Positions 1 to 12,637 of a stretch of DNA of 62,000 bases are shown piece by piece; position 1 is the stretch's first letter; every line of letters begins with the position of its first letter. Origin of the DNA: Glandiceps talaboti (taxonomy: Eukaryota > Hemichordata > Enteropneusta > Spengelidae); contig NC_135570.1 in NCBI RefSeq assembly GCF_964340395.1, forward strand, positions 1,372,501 to 1,434,500. The letters are read 5' to 3'. The translations under genes were made by a program, and so were the position numbers. A model generated the notes under the pieces. That model made no database searches and had not been told where the DNA came from. It saw nothing but the letters and a program-made list of their open reading frames with translations.

Positions 1-990
1 CTGCTTGATAATCCTAGTTATTATCTTTATTTAGGTGACTCCTGTGTAAGTTTTACAAGCCTTGTGCATTTTGAACATAATATGGTGATATTTACTATGC
101 TATTTAATTACAGAATATATTTACATAACATTCTAGCCTTTTGTTTTAAATTATAGAATGTCTGATTATGGATATCAAATGTATAAGGACTTAGAAACCC
201 ATATAAGGACTTATATAACCCATATAAGGACTTATATAACCCATATAAGGACTCGGATAACCATTATCTCAGTGTACAGACAGCTTACCTGTATGTAGAT
301 TTATCAACTATATCACTATCTTAGATATGGAAATAGCACATCGTCAACATATACGTACATGAAAACACTTATCGCGTAATGCTAGTGATGAAGATAAACT
401 TACACATTCTGGTGTGAACCCTTTCACTATCGAATGTACACACAATCATTCAGGTAGCTAGCAACCCCTATACTAATGTCAAGGTTATCACCCCGATGCT
501 TTGTGTTAGAACTTTAAGAGCCAAACCTGATACTATCTAACGACTACGGTCTTCATCAAAGACAGAAAACCAACGTCTTGTCAAACTCAACATGTCTTGA
601 TGGAATCGTGACAGGTAAAAGCTTTAAAGTCTCACCAAGTTCAAAGTAGGAACAAGGTATATGATCTAATCGCGTATAATACAAAGTAAACTCACTGATT
701 TGTTGCTAAGGGCCTTCTACAGTAAACATAATGGTTACACACTCAATTAAATTTCTCGTATTGGTTCATAGATAAAAATACAAGTCTCCTACAATATTTG
801 CAGATGGGCACGCAACTTTTATTTACATTCATACAATTCGACTGGAAGTTTGGTCAGAATGAAATAATAAATGTCTATAGCTTGATATGTAGTTATCGAC
901 GTCTACTTTAACCAATATGGTAAACCCAATCTAATAACATAAAGCGTAAATTAATATGGAAAGATTGACATGAATCTAGTCCAAAGACGA
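1..990. other. AT-rich noncoding DNA with a 21-bp tandem repeat
   Basis: No plausible exon or RNA gene was seen here. The only structure is a short minisatellite at about 183-262. The core ATAAGGAC recurs at 183, 203, 224 and 245, so the period is 20-21 bp over roughly four units, and the last unit is diverged. The rest is unique AT-rich sequence. Confidence 0.7.
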
Positions 991-993
991 ACA

Positions 994-1029
<36 letters not shown>

Positions 1030-1174
1030 TACATACATACATACATACATACATACATACATACATACATACATACATACATACATACAGCCAGCCGTCC
1101 ATGATTACCCCAACTCCCAGGTACGTACGCACGCACATACGTTCGTACATTAGTACACACACACACGCGCACAC

Positions 1175-1206
<32 letters not shown>
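991..1206. repeat. Compound microsatellite (CA)n-(CATA)n-(CA)n
   Basis: A (CA)n run (about 991-1024) passes into (CATA)n (about 1025-1090). About 65 bp of non-repetitive sequence follows, and then a second (AC)n run to 1206. Open frames across it on the - strand translate only to Cys-Val and Tyr-Val-Cys-Met repeats and are not genes. Confidence 0.97.
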
Positions 1207-2908
1207 GGCTGCTTGTTTTGATATTATGAAACTGATGTCTTATATCTATTTTACTAGTCTGTAGTAATAAAGATACTAAGCACGTACAAGCCTACCAGTT
1301 AAATAGAAGCTGACGCAGGCTGAACGACACGACATATCTCCAGTCTATATGTGTTACAATCATGTTAAAATGTACTCATCTTGCAAGGAATAAAATTACT
1401 GATCATATTAAAAATGGAAAATCACAGTTATGATGTCGTTCACCTAAAGAGTCTTGTAAAGTAAAATCCAGTGATTGCGAATAATCGAAATATTATTTTT
1501 GATAAATTTATACCTCACTCTCTTTATTAGCAAGTAGACTTATTAACACGTAATTCTAATACCAAAAACTCTGGTTGCGAACATTAGTCTGGATAGGATT
1601 CTTGAATAAATTCACTTCAATATACACAGCATGTATCCATTGAGTCACTGAAGTCACCTCTGTTCTACTGATTTCATATTATAAGACTTCTTTGTAATTT
1701 CCGGAGAGATAAATACGGATAAATTCTTGCCTTCATAGAAAGACGATATAATGCAAATAAAGGATTATAAGATTAAGAACAAAATAGGTGTGATAACCCA
1801 TGTCATGATTTGACTGTCTGCTTAGTAATGACGTAGTATTAAGCTTTGTGGAATTCACGGTCTTTGAAAATTAATCTTGATAATATCTCTTATTGCACAA
1901 TTTAATATGATGAAAACTTGCTGACTTTCCTGTATTTTCTTATTTTATCACGTTCCATTCAACATTTGACGTTATCAAATGAACTAGGCAATATAGCTAG
2001 TCGAAAGAGTTGAGATTATTAAGTTCGTGAGGACTATCAAAAAGGAAAAACTATTATCCAGTATGGTTTTAAACTCTACTATTGCCAAATACTATGTTTT
2101 TGAACGATTGAAGTATATTGTATATTTTCATATACCTGGCTAATTACGATGATGTATTAGACTTTGAAGAATAACAATTCATAAACAGAAGATATATTGC
2201 GCTAACACGAACAAGCATACAGCACTTGAGTCGAACATGATGATTTAAACATCTTTAACCATATCTTTAAGATGTAACATTAGGTAAGAAAAATTACCAT
2301 TCCAAGTTTAATATATTTGGCATTTTGTATCATATGCATACTTATTTGATAGAAGTAAATCGTATTCCGTATTTGTTTCCATCGATGAGTGACCTTCAAG
2401 TGTATCAGTATGTAAAGTGAGTAGTCTTATAGTGCTAAAGAGGAAAAGTCCTTGGCACCTAACATTGAACAAGTCTTTAACTACAACAACTTGTAATTCT
2501 CTCACACAACCTTGATTAGTGACCTTGTCAGCTTGATGTCGTCTATGCCTTATCAACAGTAAGGCGTTAAAATGTACTTTTTTCCTTCACATGTTCTGAC
2601 AGTTTTTGGACATTTTATTACACTCTCTACAGCTTTACATTCAAGTCCTTCTAGAATACGTTTAAGATGATCGGCTTGAAGGTCAAACCAATGGAACTTT
2701 TCTTTTATTCCCCCGGATTTTCAATGATTCGTTGTAATCTTAATGTAATTATCACTTGCAAGTGACTGAACTCAAACATGCTACTAGGATATAACTTACA
2801 AACGATCCGATGACGTAATTTTTTATACGTATAAAAAATGTAGAGGAACTCCCTACGATACAATCAACAGTACTAAGAATGCGAGAACACAAAATTGTAA
2901 TGCCATAG
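1207..2908. other. Noncoding, no recognised gene
   Basis: This is unique AT-rich sequence. The one open frame of any length (2308-2556, - strand, 82 codons) has no recognisable motif and is within chance length for this composition. A perfect 20-bp palindrome lies at 2819-2838 (TTTTTTATACGTATAAAAAA), which could form a small cruciform or a terminator-like hairpin. Confidence 0.6.
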
Positions 2909-3030
2909 ATGTATGCATCGTAAATCAACGCCTTTTTTAGGTATTCAAGTAAGCAATAAGCTTATAAAGAATGTATGCATCGTAAATCAACACCTCTTTT
3001 AGGTATTCAAGAAGGAAAAAGCTTATAAAG
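2909..3030. repeat. 62-bp tandem duplication
   Basis: A unit starting ATGTATGCATCGTAAATCAA at 2909 is repeated at 2971. Both copies run through AGGTATTCAAG and end in AAGCTTATAAAG. A handful of substitutions separate them, so the duplication is old. It lies in noncoding sequence. Confidence 0.93.
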
Positions 3031-4644
3031 TGAGCTTGATCCACTTTAAAAAGTGTGTTTTGAGTATCAGCTTAAATCAGACCTGCATCTCACAAATCTG
3101 GTGATTAAATATACAACATTGTTTAAAGTGTTGAGAATGATTAATTCATAGGAGAACATTAAGTTTAGGGTTACCCTTAATTGGGTAATGAAGCTCGAAT
3201 GCAATAAGCATTTCATATATATATGTGCAAGGCGTTCTGTTGACCCTGAATATAGAGTAACTGTTCAAGCTTAATAGTAGGAAAGTGAATACACAATTTG
3301 TTTGTTACAAGAACTATTCAAGTAGAAATACGCTACTGCTGTGTGAATCGTTAATTTTAGTCCATTCATGTAGTTTTCAAGGTAAAGACTTATCTGACCT
3401 TTACATCTGTCACCGAGGTTTAGTTCAAGTAGTAAATCCATCTTGAATGACAAGTGTAATTGAACATGATTATATGGATATGTAACAACATCGTCCGATA
3501 CCTGTACCACAAACCTAGGCCTGTCATTTCGTAATCAAGGTGTTACAATCCTATGAATGATATATTTCACAATTTAATGTGCAGACAAAGTGTGGACCGC
3601 TGTCTAATACACTTCAAATTTCGCAACCACATCTCCATTAAGTGTAGCACTAGGTGTTGTCGTTCTAAATCAACGTAAAAAACTAACAGTCGCAAATTCA
3701 GAATATCAAAAATCACTCAGTTAAAGCACAGACTGTCTGTGATTAAAGACGAGTTTGAAGGCTTGCTAGTTTGGGAATGATAATAATCTGATGGGAAAAT
3801 AGTGATTAACGCTCATTTCACGACAGACGTAGTTCGTAAAACAGAATGTCTGAGGCTATAATGATACACATTCTTTACAAGGAAGGAGCAGCCCATTAAA
3901 TAAATTATCGAAACGTTACGTCTCACCATTCTCACATTGCATAATATTATACTATTCTATGTGGGAGTTCTTTGGCTGTACATCCGCCGTGTTTGCTCTA
4001 ATGTGTGAAATGACATTTAGATTTAGTGTAAATCGCTGAACCTAATAGGCCATACCCCTACAGCTGCTACATACATGCGCAGTTGTAAAGTAAATTGCTG
4101 TCGAATGTCAATATGTCAGATTGGAATGCATCATAACTCATACGTATGAGGATATATACAAAACAAGTAGTCAACGAAATCAAATATATGTATGTTTTGT
4201 CGTGACTGGGATTGAACATTTATGAACACTTTGTAAGGTATAGCGTAGGACAAGCTTCATTAGCAGTATACATATGTTACAGGCGTGTTTTCTTGGTTCG
4301 AGGGGCTGTAAATGAACGACCAAACGAACAGGTCAATGAACGACATGAATGAGCTCACGCGGGAGAAGGGGAGGGGGGGGGGGGCTATTACAATGGGTTC
4401 CCTGTAACAGTTATTCTGTCCGTACTCAGCCATATCTTTGACATGAAATGGTCGATGTCTTTTACACCTGATACTAAGGTGATACTTTATACGAACCATA
4501 TGAATGCACACGACATTTGTTTTGTTAAGTGATTAAGATTGACATGATGGGAGTCATATTTGTAGTTACAAAAATCACTGTTTATTGGATATTAAACTTA
4601 AACAACTCTATGATATACATAGAGACGAAGAGTGGTGGGGAGGT
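3031..4644. other. Noncoding, no recognised gene
   Basis: The sequence is unique and AT-rich. A poly-G run of about 12 lies near 4373-4384. Open frames here (3271-3510 and 4260-4511, both - strand) are 79-83 codons, resemble nothing known and have no supporting exon signals. Confidence 0.6.
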
Positions 4645-4795
4645 TATGGTGGTGGTGGTGGTGGTGGTGGTGGTGATGGTGGTGGATGGGGATGATGGGT
4701 GGTGATGCGGTCTTGGTTGTCACGGGTGGTGGTGATGGTGATGCGGTACTGGTGGTGGTGTTGGTGTTGGTGTTGGTGGGTTGGTGGTGTTGGTG
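4645..4795. repeat. (GGT)n / (GAT)n trinucleotide tract
   Basis: This is an imperfect G-rich trinucleotide tract. It starts as GGT repeats, is interrupted by GGATGGGGATGATGGG, and ends in GGTGTT repeats. G-rich on the + strand, it has runs compatible with G-quadruplex or triplex structure, though that is inference. Confidence 0.9.
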
Positions 4796-5035
4796 ATTAG
4801 CATGTTGTTCTTGCTCTTTTCTATGGCGTAGTCCACATTTACATCATCTGTACAGTTTCAGTTAAAACCAACTAGTTCAAAGTTTGACAACTGTATGATT
4901 TGTCAGCTGAACACATGCTAACGCATAAATTATCAATGCTTGTTCCGTCTACTCAATTCGATGGTTCACTACGTTATTAATTGTCAAAGTCAGTCTATTT
5001 TGCCAACATATCATTCCTGTCATTATAAAGTTTAG

Positions 5036-5118
5036 TTATGTATAGTTATATAGTGTAGTTATATAGCTATATATAGTTATGTATAGTTATATATAGTTAT
5101 ATAGTATAGTTATATATA
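5036..5118. repeat. TATAGTTATA-type short tandem repeat
   Basis: An irregular array of TATAGTTA/TATATAGTTA units lies here. The A/T-rich sequence is degenerate rather than a clean microsatellite. Confidence 0.85.
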
Positions 5119-5769
5119 AGTTTCGTACACAACTGTAATAATCATGTGAACATGACGATTTATGTAATAAAACAGGCATTTTAAATAGTATTCATTTGTA
5201 AATAGCTACGAGAGTAAACCGAGGCGTTTGTGTGCTCAAAAGCTAAAGTAATAATCATAAATAATAAGGTCTATCAGCGGTGAATTATTCCGGGCAATTT
5301 ATAGGCCCTATAAAACACTATATCCTAGCACCTAGCGCTCTAACTTTTGTTGGTCAAATAGTGACGGCGCCAATTGTAATGAACACCGTATATTGAAAAA
5401 TGTTATGTTCTCAAGTGTTATTTATTTTGGTGGAAATGGATTAGAAATGTTAGTTAACATTCCAACAACATATGTTCCTATCCAATATTATACTTCTATA
5501 AACTATTATTACATGAATTGATAGTATTCGAAACAGTAGATCAGTTGCCCACTTTAATTGGCTGTCTCTATATTACTGTCTAACATTATATAACTAAAGC
5601 TATCAATATGGTTCCTAATAATCATATCTTAGATGGGGAAATAATGTTAAATAATAACACATGAAACAAAAATAAAATAAAAAATCTTCCTACCCCACCT
5701 ATTCTAAAACTGAGCGTAACCGGAACCATACAATTTTTTTATTAGGCCTAAGTGGTCAATCATTTTATT

Positions 5770-5814
5770 CAAGACTGCCGTGGCGTGAAAGCGCACAATT
5801 TACACATAGTTGAC
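5770..5814. repeat. 45-bp dispersed block, copy 1
   Basis: This block contains GACTGCCGTGGCGTGAAAGC and matches 10745-10789 at 43 of 45 positions in the same orientation. It is far more GC-rich than its surroundings. A little downstream at about 5842, AAACGTGTAGTGAG resembles the start of the small inverted-repeat element that lies about 95 bp downstream of copy 2. The two may therefore belong to one repeat family. That link is inference. Confidence 0.8.
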
Positions 5815-6778
5815 CAGGCTGAGTGTGCCCGGCGTAAAGTAAACGTGTAGTGAGAAATATTCACTTAAATACACTTCATCGACTCTGTGTGTTTTTTTCT
5901 ATCGAGGTTGAGTGATTTTGTAGTCTTATGGAATTTACTAGCGAACCGTAATGTTATTGTAGGACAACTAATGTCGTTGAGTACCGTAACATAATATAAG
6001 GGTGATGAAAATATTACTCTAGAGCAAACTCTAAATTAAGATAAATAATCTCATCTTTAAAACATTTCACAATCAACGTAGTTTGTATACTTTGATTAAT
6101 ATACCCAAATTCAACATGTCATTTTAATAACTGGTGATGCGATGCACACATTTATTGAATGCTTAAATGTTATTACTTATCATGTTTGAAAATCATTTTC
6201 AAACGTCATATTTCCTGTAAAATATATGAATTGACATTTTAATGTTGGAAAGTACTTCCTACCGATAAGAAATATCAAACCGTTAAAAGCAACCGCGTTA
6301 AGAGATCACAGTGTGAATCAATCCACTTTAAAAGCGGTCATATTTATTTTAGTTTTCCTTACACTTTATTTCAATGTACAGTAATTGCTTTGGACAGTCT
6401 CCCCATGTATTCCCCTCGACTTGGCGTACTGAGTAAAGCCAGTCTGAGTAGTGTCAATATAAAAGATAGAAGATATGTCACTGTCTTATCATGCAATGGT
6501 TTCCATGTGATACATATTAAGTAGAATGTGTTTGAGACATTTGTAACGCTTTATCTCTGGCTTCTATGTAGATGTCGTCTTTATAGTGGCTTGCTCAAGG
6601 TTAATTCATATTTATTTGCTACGTTGTCATTGATCTATCGATTTCAGTTCACCCCATGGAAACACACAATTTAGTGACATTTCTTCATTATCAGATTTTC
6701 TTTAGCGAATGCTTGAACTACCCAACTGTGTTTCTACTTGTGTTGTCATCTCCCGATGCTTTGGGCGCACTCGCGTGT
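5815..6778. other. Noncoding, no recognised gene
   Basis: This is unique AT-rich sequence with no tandem repeat, no long open frame and no recognised RNA gene. I see nothing supportable in it. Confidence 0.55.
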
Positions 6779-6952
<174 letters not shown>

Positions 6953-9235
6953 GCGGGGTGGGGGAGTGTGGTAAGCCTGAAACCATAAAATACAATACAT
7001 ATGTATACCCTGGAACTTGGATTAATAGCTGAAGTTCGAATGAATTTCATCATTTTAATCTTAGTTTGACCTTTTCACGATATTGCACTTGTTGAAGTAT
7101 GATTATGTACGGTTGCCCATATTAGCTTTCCACATGATACTTTACGTGGATCCGGACAAACAATAAAACGTAACCTTTAGCTAAAGTTTTCACACCTCTG
7201 GTTACTCAACATCTCCAGCAAATTTGGACCATATGCATTCTGTCATGTCCAGTTAGACACTAAAGAAGGACAAGTGATCTGTTCGAAACATATCTATTTC
7301 TCAATCAAAAGTGGAAGAAAAGAACTTGTGTGTATGAAACAATTAAATGGTCCGCTATTTGTTCATGACTGCTTATACAAGGACACAAATACTCTTTATA
7401 GTACCATCAACAGCTAATCATTAAGCGGTCCTGTAAAGGTGTGTTACAGTGTACGTTTTACAAAGGTTCAAAATCAGCTATTGAGTGCTTGAATATGTTA
7501 GACTGAGGAATAGTCACTAATGACAGTTCGTTCTTCAATATATAGGTCATCGTTCAATCAAGACAAAATGTCTTGTATACTGATTTACGTAGGTTGTCTG
7601 GAGTTGGTCCTTTCCTTTGACATCATTATCACACTCATTCCAAGAAATGGCAAGGAGTCATACATTAAATGTTGATACAGTGTTCAACAGCTTAGACATT
7701 CATTGCCTTCAATTAGGCGAATCAATCAGCTACTAGTCTTGCGGATAAGTAACAAGTACGAGTCGCTTTGACAACATCAATTACATTCTGTAGAGAACCC
7801 TTTACTGTATAATTTGAAACCGGAATGAATTTAATTTGCACGTCAAAATTTGTATTCGTTTGTGATGTGGAAAAATTAGAGTTGTCACTATCTACATATG
7901 GATATTTGAATATATAATAACAGTGAAATTCAATGAATTATGGAAAGTAACTGTATAGTATACATATTAGCGTTGTAAATATCTTCGGCTAAAGGTATCA
8001 GCACGACACACTATATATAGTCCGTACCTATAAATCAATCCAATGTCGACATCTATATTTTATGATTGATTGCTGTTTTGAAGGAAGCGCCCTCTACAAT
8101 AAAAAATAAGTCGACCATAAATCGGCATACACAGAGGTTTTGAAAATCGGAAAGTGAGTAATCTACAAAGCAGTTCCTTTGCAAGATGTAACAGCAGGCA
8201 GTGTTTTCACCGGGTAAAGTCTTTCACTGTTTTTTTTCCACGAGCGGCATTGTTTTGTATTCGCTCGGCTGAATGGTATTATCGAACAGTCGGTACTTGT
8301 ATTATTTTGGTTAAATCCAACGTTTAGAAAAAGGTGCCTAAAGATAGACTGAACTACAGTATGGTTTGAAAGCTGAAATCAACCCCACCACTAAGGTAAG
8401 GTCAGAACAATTTCCTAGTGGCTTCCTGTTTTAAATGGAATTTGGACAGGGGGCATTCATGTTTTCATATTTAGTCACTCACGCGCCTGTTTGGATCACT
8501 TCGATCAACGTATAGCTAATAAGGTATACAATACAAAAAAGAGTCCTAGCCATACCCCATTTCTATCCATCACAGACTTCACTTAATAACCATTATTCTA
8601 CAAATGTATATTTCAATGTCTCACGTAATCTAATTTAAGTAACCAAAGTCTGTCTATTCTTCAGATAGCTATGGCTTCAAGGCAAACTCTTTAAGCGTGC
8701 CTTAGAATTAAGCCTGAATAATTTCAACCCGATTTTTCTTTTCATGAGCACTTTTATTCCGAGAGAAGTCTGTGTCATTTACTACACTAATGTAAGAATT
8801 GAAATATTTGAACGGTGTTGTAGACTTTATGTTAGAACACAACACAACACAACACATCATACCATATACATGTACCATTGATGTACACACAGATAGCAAT
8901 ATATGTCAAATGTATTTGAACAAGGGAATAATCACCATAAAAACGCAGTTACATCTTTATCTCACGTTAAATCCAGATCTGTCGTACGTCATTGCACTGT
9001 ATGTATAATGGGAATATATACTATCAACAGGGTTGTTCTGGTCTGGATGGTAAAATATATATCCAAATACTATAGCTGCCTACTGCTCAATGGGGTATAA
9101 TGTGTTACGCCTTGTCATCATGCTATACTATATAATTGCACAGTATTTTATTTGACATGTCTTCATTAACAACATATTAGTTGAACAGCTATTGTATGGC
9201 AACTATGATGTGGTGTGTGGGTGTATAAGTGAACG

Positions 9236-9236
<1 letters not shown>
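6953..9236. other. Noncoding, no recognised gene
   Basis: This is mostly unique AT-rich sequence. A short pentanucleotide run (ACAAC)n lies at about 8834-8856. Open frames at 8708-9100 are 63-69 codons on both strands and overlap each other without any motif. Confidence 0.6.
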
Positions 9237-9278
<42 letters not shown>

Positions 9279-9414
9279 GAGAGAGAAGACATGCATATAT
9301 GTATGTATGTATGTATGTAGTAAATATGTATGGCTGGGTATGTGTATGTATGTATGTATGTATGTATGTATGTATGTATGTATGTATGTATGTATGTATG
9401 TATGTGTGTGTGTG

Positions 9415-9446
<32 letters not shown>

Positions 9447-9496
9447 TGTATGTATGTATGTATGTATGTATGTATGTATGTATGTATGTGTGTGTG
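9237..9496. repeat. Compound (CTGT)n-(TGTA)n microsatellite
   Basis: (CTGT)n covers about 9237-9277. A short spacer follows, then (TGTA)n in two long runs separated by a TGTGTGTGTGTATA interruption near 9405-9418. Open frames on both strands (up to 133 codons, His-Thr-Tyr-Ile or Met-Tyr-Val-Cys periodic) are artefacts of the repeat. Confidence 0.97.
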
Positions 9497-10067
9497 CCTG
9501 ATTGACTGTGTATAGATGTCCATTTCGTTAAAAGGAACTTGATACGCTTGCTCATTATTTTATACAATTTTACATATTAAAATTATATATAAATGAGTTC
9601 TTTAAACTTTGCCGAAGTACTTTTTTATGTCATTAAGTTATTTACATAATTATATTTATCAATCAAGGCATATATCAAGTACATGTAAGTAACAGAGTTG
9701 TATGTAAGGTGGAGAATATAGTGATGCTACCATAACTCGTACGTGGTAAAGCAAGTATACATCACAAATCCAACAAACGGCATTTGACACTAAAACTAAG
9801 AGAGAACATTCAGCATGAAATGATCTTGTAATCTTCACTACGATTTTGATGAGTATAGAGGAAAGTCTGCACACTACCATTAGTCATTATGAGAGTGTTT
9901 ACTTGTATTGTAAGAGTTACACATCTACTGAGTACCTTGTGTACTTTCAAACTTTAACGACATTACAACAACTCTATAAATGTTTAAACATAGAAATCAA
10001 AGTACACGTGTACATAAAAAGAAAGATTCTTGAATCCCTTACCACTACGTGCTTATATTACCTACAT

Positions 10068-10130
10068 CCTTGTCTGTCTGTCTGTCTGTATGTCTGTCTG
10101 TCTGTCTGTCTGTCTGTCTGCCTGCCTGCC

Positions 10131-10187
<57 letters not shown>

Positions 10188-10352
10188 GACTGACTGACTG
10201 ACTGACTGACTGACTGACTGACTGACTGACTGACTGACTGACTGACTGACTGACTGAATGAATGGCTGACTGACTGACTGACTGACTGACTGACTGACTG
10301 AATGAATGAACGGCTGAATGACTGGCTGACTGACTGACTGACTGACTGACTG
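10068..10352. repeat. Compound (CTGT)n-(CTGA)n microsatellite
   Basis: CTGT repeats with a short CCTG patch near 10119-10131 run to about 10188 and then switch to CTGA repeats to 10352. ATGA and GGCTGA variants interrupt near 10254-10270 and 10298-10326. The 153-codon - strand frame is Ser-Val-Ser-Gln and Asp-Arg-Gln-Thr periodic and is not a gene. Confidence 0.97.
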
Positions 10353-10744
10353 ACTCTGTTGTTGGGACGATATGGAATAGAAAGGATAGATTTTATGCAC
10401 GAATCTTTGTTGAAAGATTGTTTTGATAAAATGACAACTTGATCAGATTGTGGTGAACATCTAGTTCTGGATTTTAGCAAAAATTTAAGTGAAGGCATGT
10501 CATCACGAGTATCATCCATTGAGTGTTAGCCCTTGGCGAGGTCTCTCCTCTTTGGTTTTTGTTTTCTGTGTGGTAATAAGCTCAGCATTTGGGGAAGTAA
10601 GCTTAAACATGATAAATGTTATTTTTTTCAAAAGTCAAGTACATTTATAAAATAGACTGTCTGAAAGAATTTAGAAAAAACACTAGATAATATATTTTTA
10701 CTAACACTCTACCGTGACGAAATTAAAATCATGTACCTAAAAAC

Positions 10745-10789
10745 CAAGACTGCCGTGGCGTGAAAGCGTACAATTGACACATAGTTGAC
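10745..10789. repeat. 45-bp dispersed block, copy 2
   Basis: It matches 5770-5814 with two substitutions, in the same orientation, about 5 kb away. It ends 53 bp before the left inverted repeat of the MITE-like element at 10843. It may be part of a larger composite repeat. Confidence 0.8.
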
Positions 10790-10842
10790 ATAGTTATGTG
10801 CCTGTAACTTACGAGCTGTTATTTTCATGTCTCTGATTAACG

Positions 10843-11075
10843 TGTAATGTAGTTAGATCTTTTTTGTCAGTATATCAGTATTACACCTGGTAGTGCTATG
10901 TACAGCCGACATTTGTAATAATTGTCGCCATTTGAAATAAGCAAACATTTGTAATAAAATTTCAAATGTCGATTGCACATTGTAATAATGATCCCCATAT
11001 GGCACGTTTGATTTCATTTCCATAATATGACACAAGTGATATATATACTGACAAAAAAGATCTAACTACATTACA
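10843..11075. mobile_element. MITE-like element with 33-bp terminal inverted repeats
   Basis: The left end 10843-10875 (starts TGTAATGTAGTTAGATC, ends TCAGTATAT) is the exact reverse complement of 11043-11075. Outside these 33 bp the pairing continues a few bases with one mismatch (ACGTGT / ACATGT). The 167-bp interior is AT-rich, repeats ATTTGTAATAA motifs and has no transposase coding capacity. That architecture fits a non-autonomous DNA transposon. I see no clear target-site duplication, so the superfamily cannot be named. A simple foldback formed by local inverted duplication is the alternative. Confidence 0.7.
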
Positions 11076-11634
11076 TGTTTCTTATATCTATGCTCTAATG
11101 TGTTTCAGTCATAAGTTAGCTTAGGATAACTTAAAACACACTAATTTAATGGAAATGCCAGTATCAATAGAAATATGTATAAAATAATCTGTGTAGTCTC
11201 AAATGAAAAAAGGTATAATTTAAAAGCAAGAATTGAAACATATCTCTTCACGTGTCGTTCTATTTGGTAATCAGATGTATCATTACACTTTTTGAAACCT
11301 GGTCAGTAAGGAATATCTAATGTATTAAATTAAGCGGAAACTGTTGTCATCGCTGGGCTTCATGAAATGAATTGGTAGGACTGATATCTACCAGTAAAAA
11401 AAACCCCCAAGTTTGACCCAGGTGAGGGTGATCAAGCTGAAAGTGTCAAACACTTAGCAACACTATTGTTCTCAATGTTATCGCACATGGCCACGGCGAA
11501 AGCTTGACCATGATGACATGTTTGACAACTGTTGTTGCTAGGCACATTTGCATATCTCGCGATATCTGCAATTCGCAACGAGACGTAAAATCTTTATTAT
11601 GTATGGTGATATTGTAAGAGATTGATGTATAGAC
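11076..11634. other. Noncoding, no recognised gene
   Basis: This is unique sequence with no open frame of note and no repeat identified. Confidence 0.55.
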
Positions 11635-11701
11635 TATTCATTCATTCATTCATTCATTCATTCATTCATTCATTCATTCATTCATTCATTCATTCATTCA
11701 A
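11635..11701. repeat. (TTCA)n microsatellite
   Basis: About 16 uninterrupted TTCA units. The same motif class recurs as a separate array at 58256-58314. Confidence 0.98.
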
Positions 11702-12473
11702 TAACACATATTTTACACATTTTCATAGTTTTCTTGTTGCTATTATTAAGTTGCAAACATTGATTGAGTCTATGTTGTGACACATTATTTTTTCAAGTAA
11801 CAAATCTTGGTAGAGTTGATTTATATATAAAACAAAATGTATACCCATTCTCCACAATACGAGCAATTTCGTATATCATCAATTAACTAGAATATTTATC
11901 GTCTCTCGTACAGTGCCATTTCACGTATTGACCCAATAAATACTCGGTCTAAGAACGTTAATGTGTTGATTTCCATAAGAAAAATACAAATAATCGTTCG
12001 ATTATGTAAATTGTAGATACATTAAACACCAAAAGACACCGCAATTTTTCTGGATTTGATATCAGGGATATCGTATTACGTATTTCGTAATCAAAAAGAG
12101 TTTAAGTTTCATCATGTTTTAATGACATTACGATAATATCGAATATAGTTCCAATTACATCAATATGTACAGGTATTGGCTATGTTTTAAATCATCAAAG
12201 TGTACATTTTTTCATTCATATTAACAAATCAAGGATAAAGTCGAGCAATACGGGATTTAAACGAATGTAATATTTATTTCCAGGGTGGCTATAAGTAGGC
12301 TACATCCGAACGTTCTCAAATTATAACCCGGTAGTTAAATACAAAACGAGTTACATCATTTACATCATGCAAAGAAGGGAACCTGATTGAAACTTCTTTA
12401 GAAAGATATATCCCCACAACTTTTTTAAAGGCTGCACATTACTTTTCACTGTTAAATAGTTAACTTACATTTG
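11702..12473. other. Noncoding, no recognised gene
   Basis: This is unique AT-rich sequence leading up to the LINE fragment. No reverse-transcriptase coding similarity is visible here, so the LINE is 5' truncated downstream of it. Confidence 0.5.
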
Positions 12474-12637
12474 TTAGTTTTTCGATTCAGAAGTTAGAGT
12501 TGTTATCGTAATTATGCAAAAGATGTTGGATTGTTTTCATAACTGGTGTAAGAAATTAGTTTTTCGATTCAGAAGTTAGAGTTGTTATCGTAATTATGCA
12601 AAAGATGTTGGATTGTTTTCATAACTGGTGTAAGAAA
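12474..12637. repeat. Perfect 82-bp tandem duplication at the LINE 5' edge
   Basis: 12474-12555 is repeated without a visible mismatch at 12556-12637 (unit starts TTAGTTTTTCGATTCAGAAG). The second half of the unit encodes the first LINE residues (MQKMLDCFHNWCKK). The duplication therefore straddles the junction between unique sequence and retrotransposon, and it must post-date insertion. Perfect identity suggests it is recent. Confidence 0.95.

Noticed and set aside
9166-9567. Long open frames on both strands (up to 133 codons)
   Set aside because: They are periodic translations of TGTA/CTGT repeats with four-residue periods. Open frames on both strands at once are expected from such arrays.
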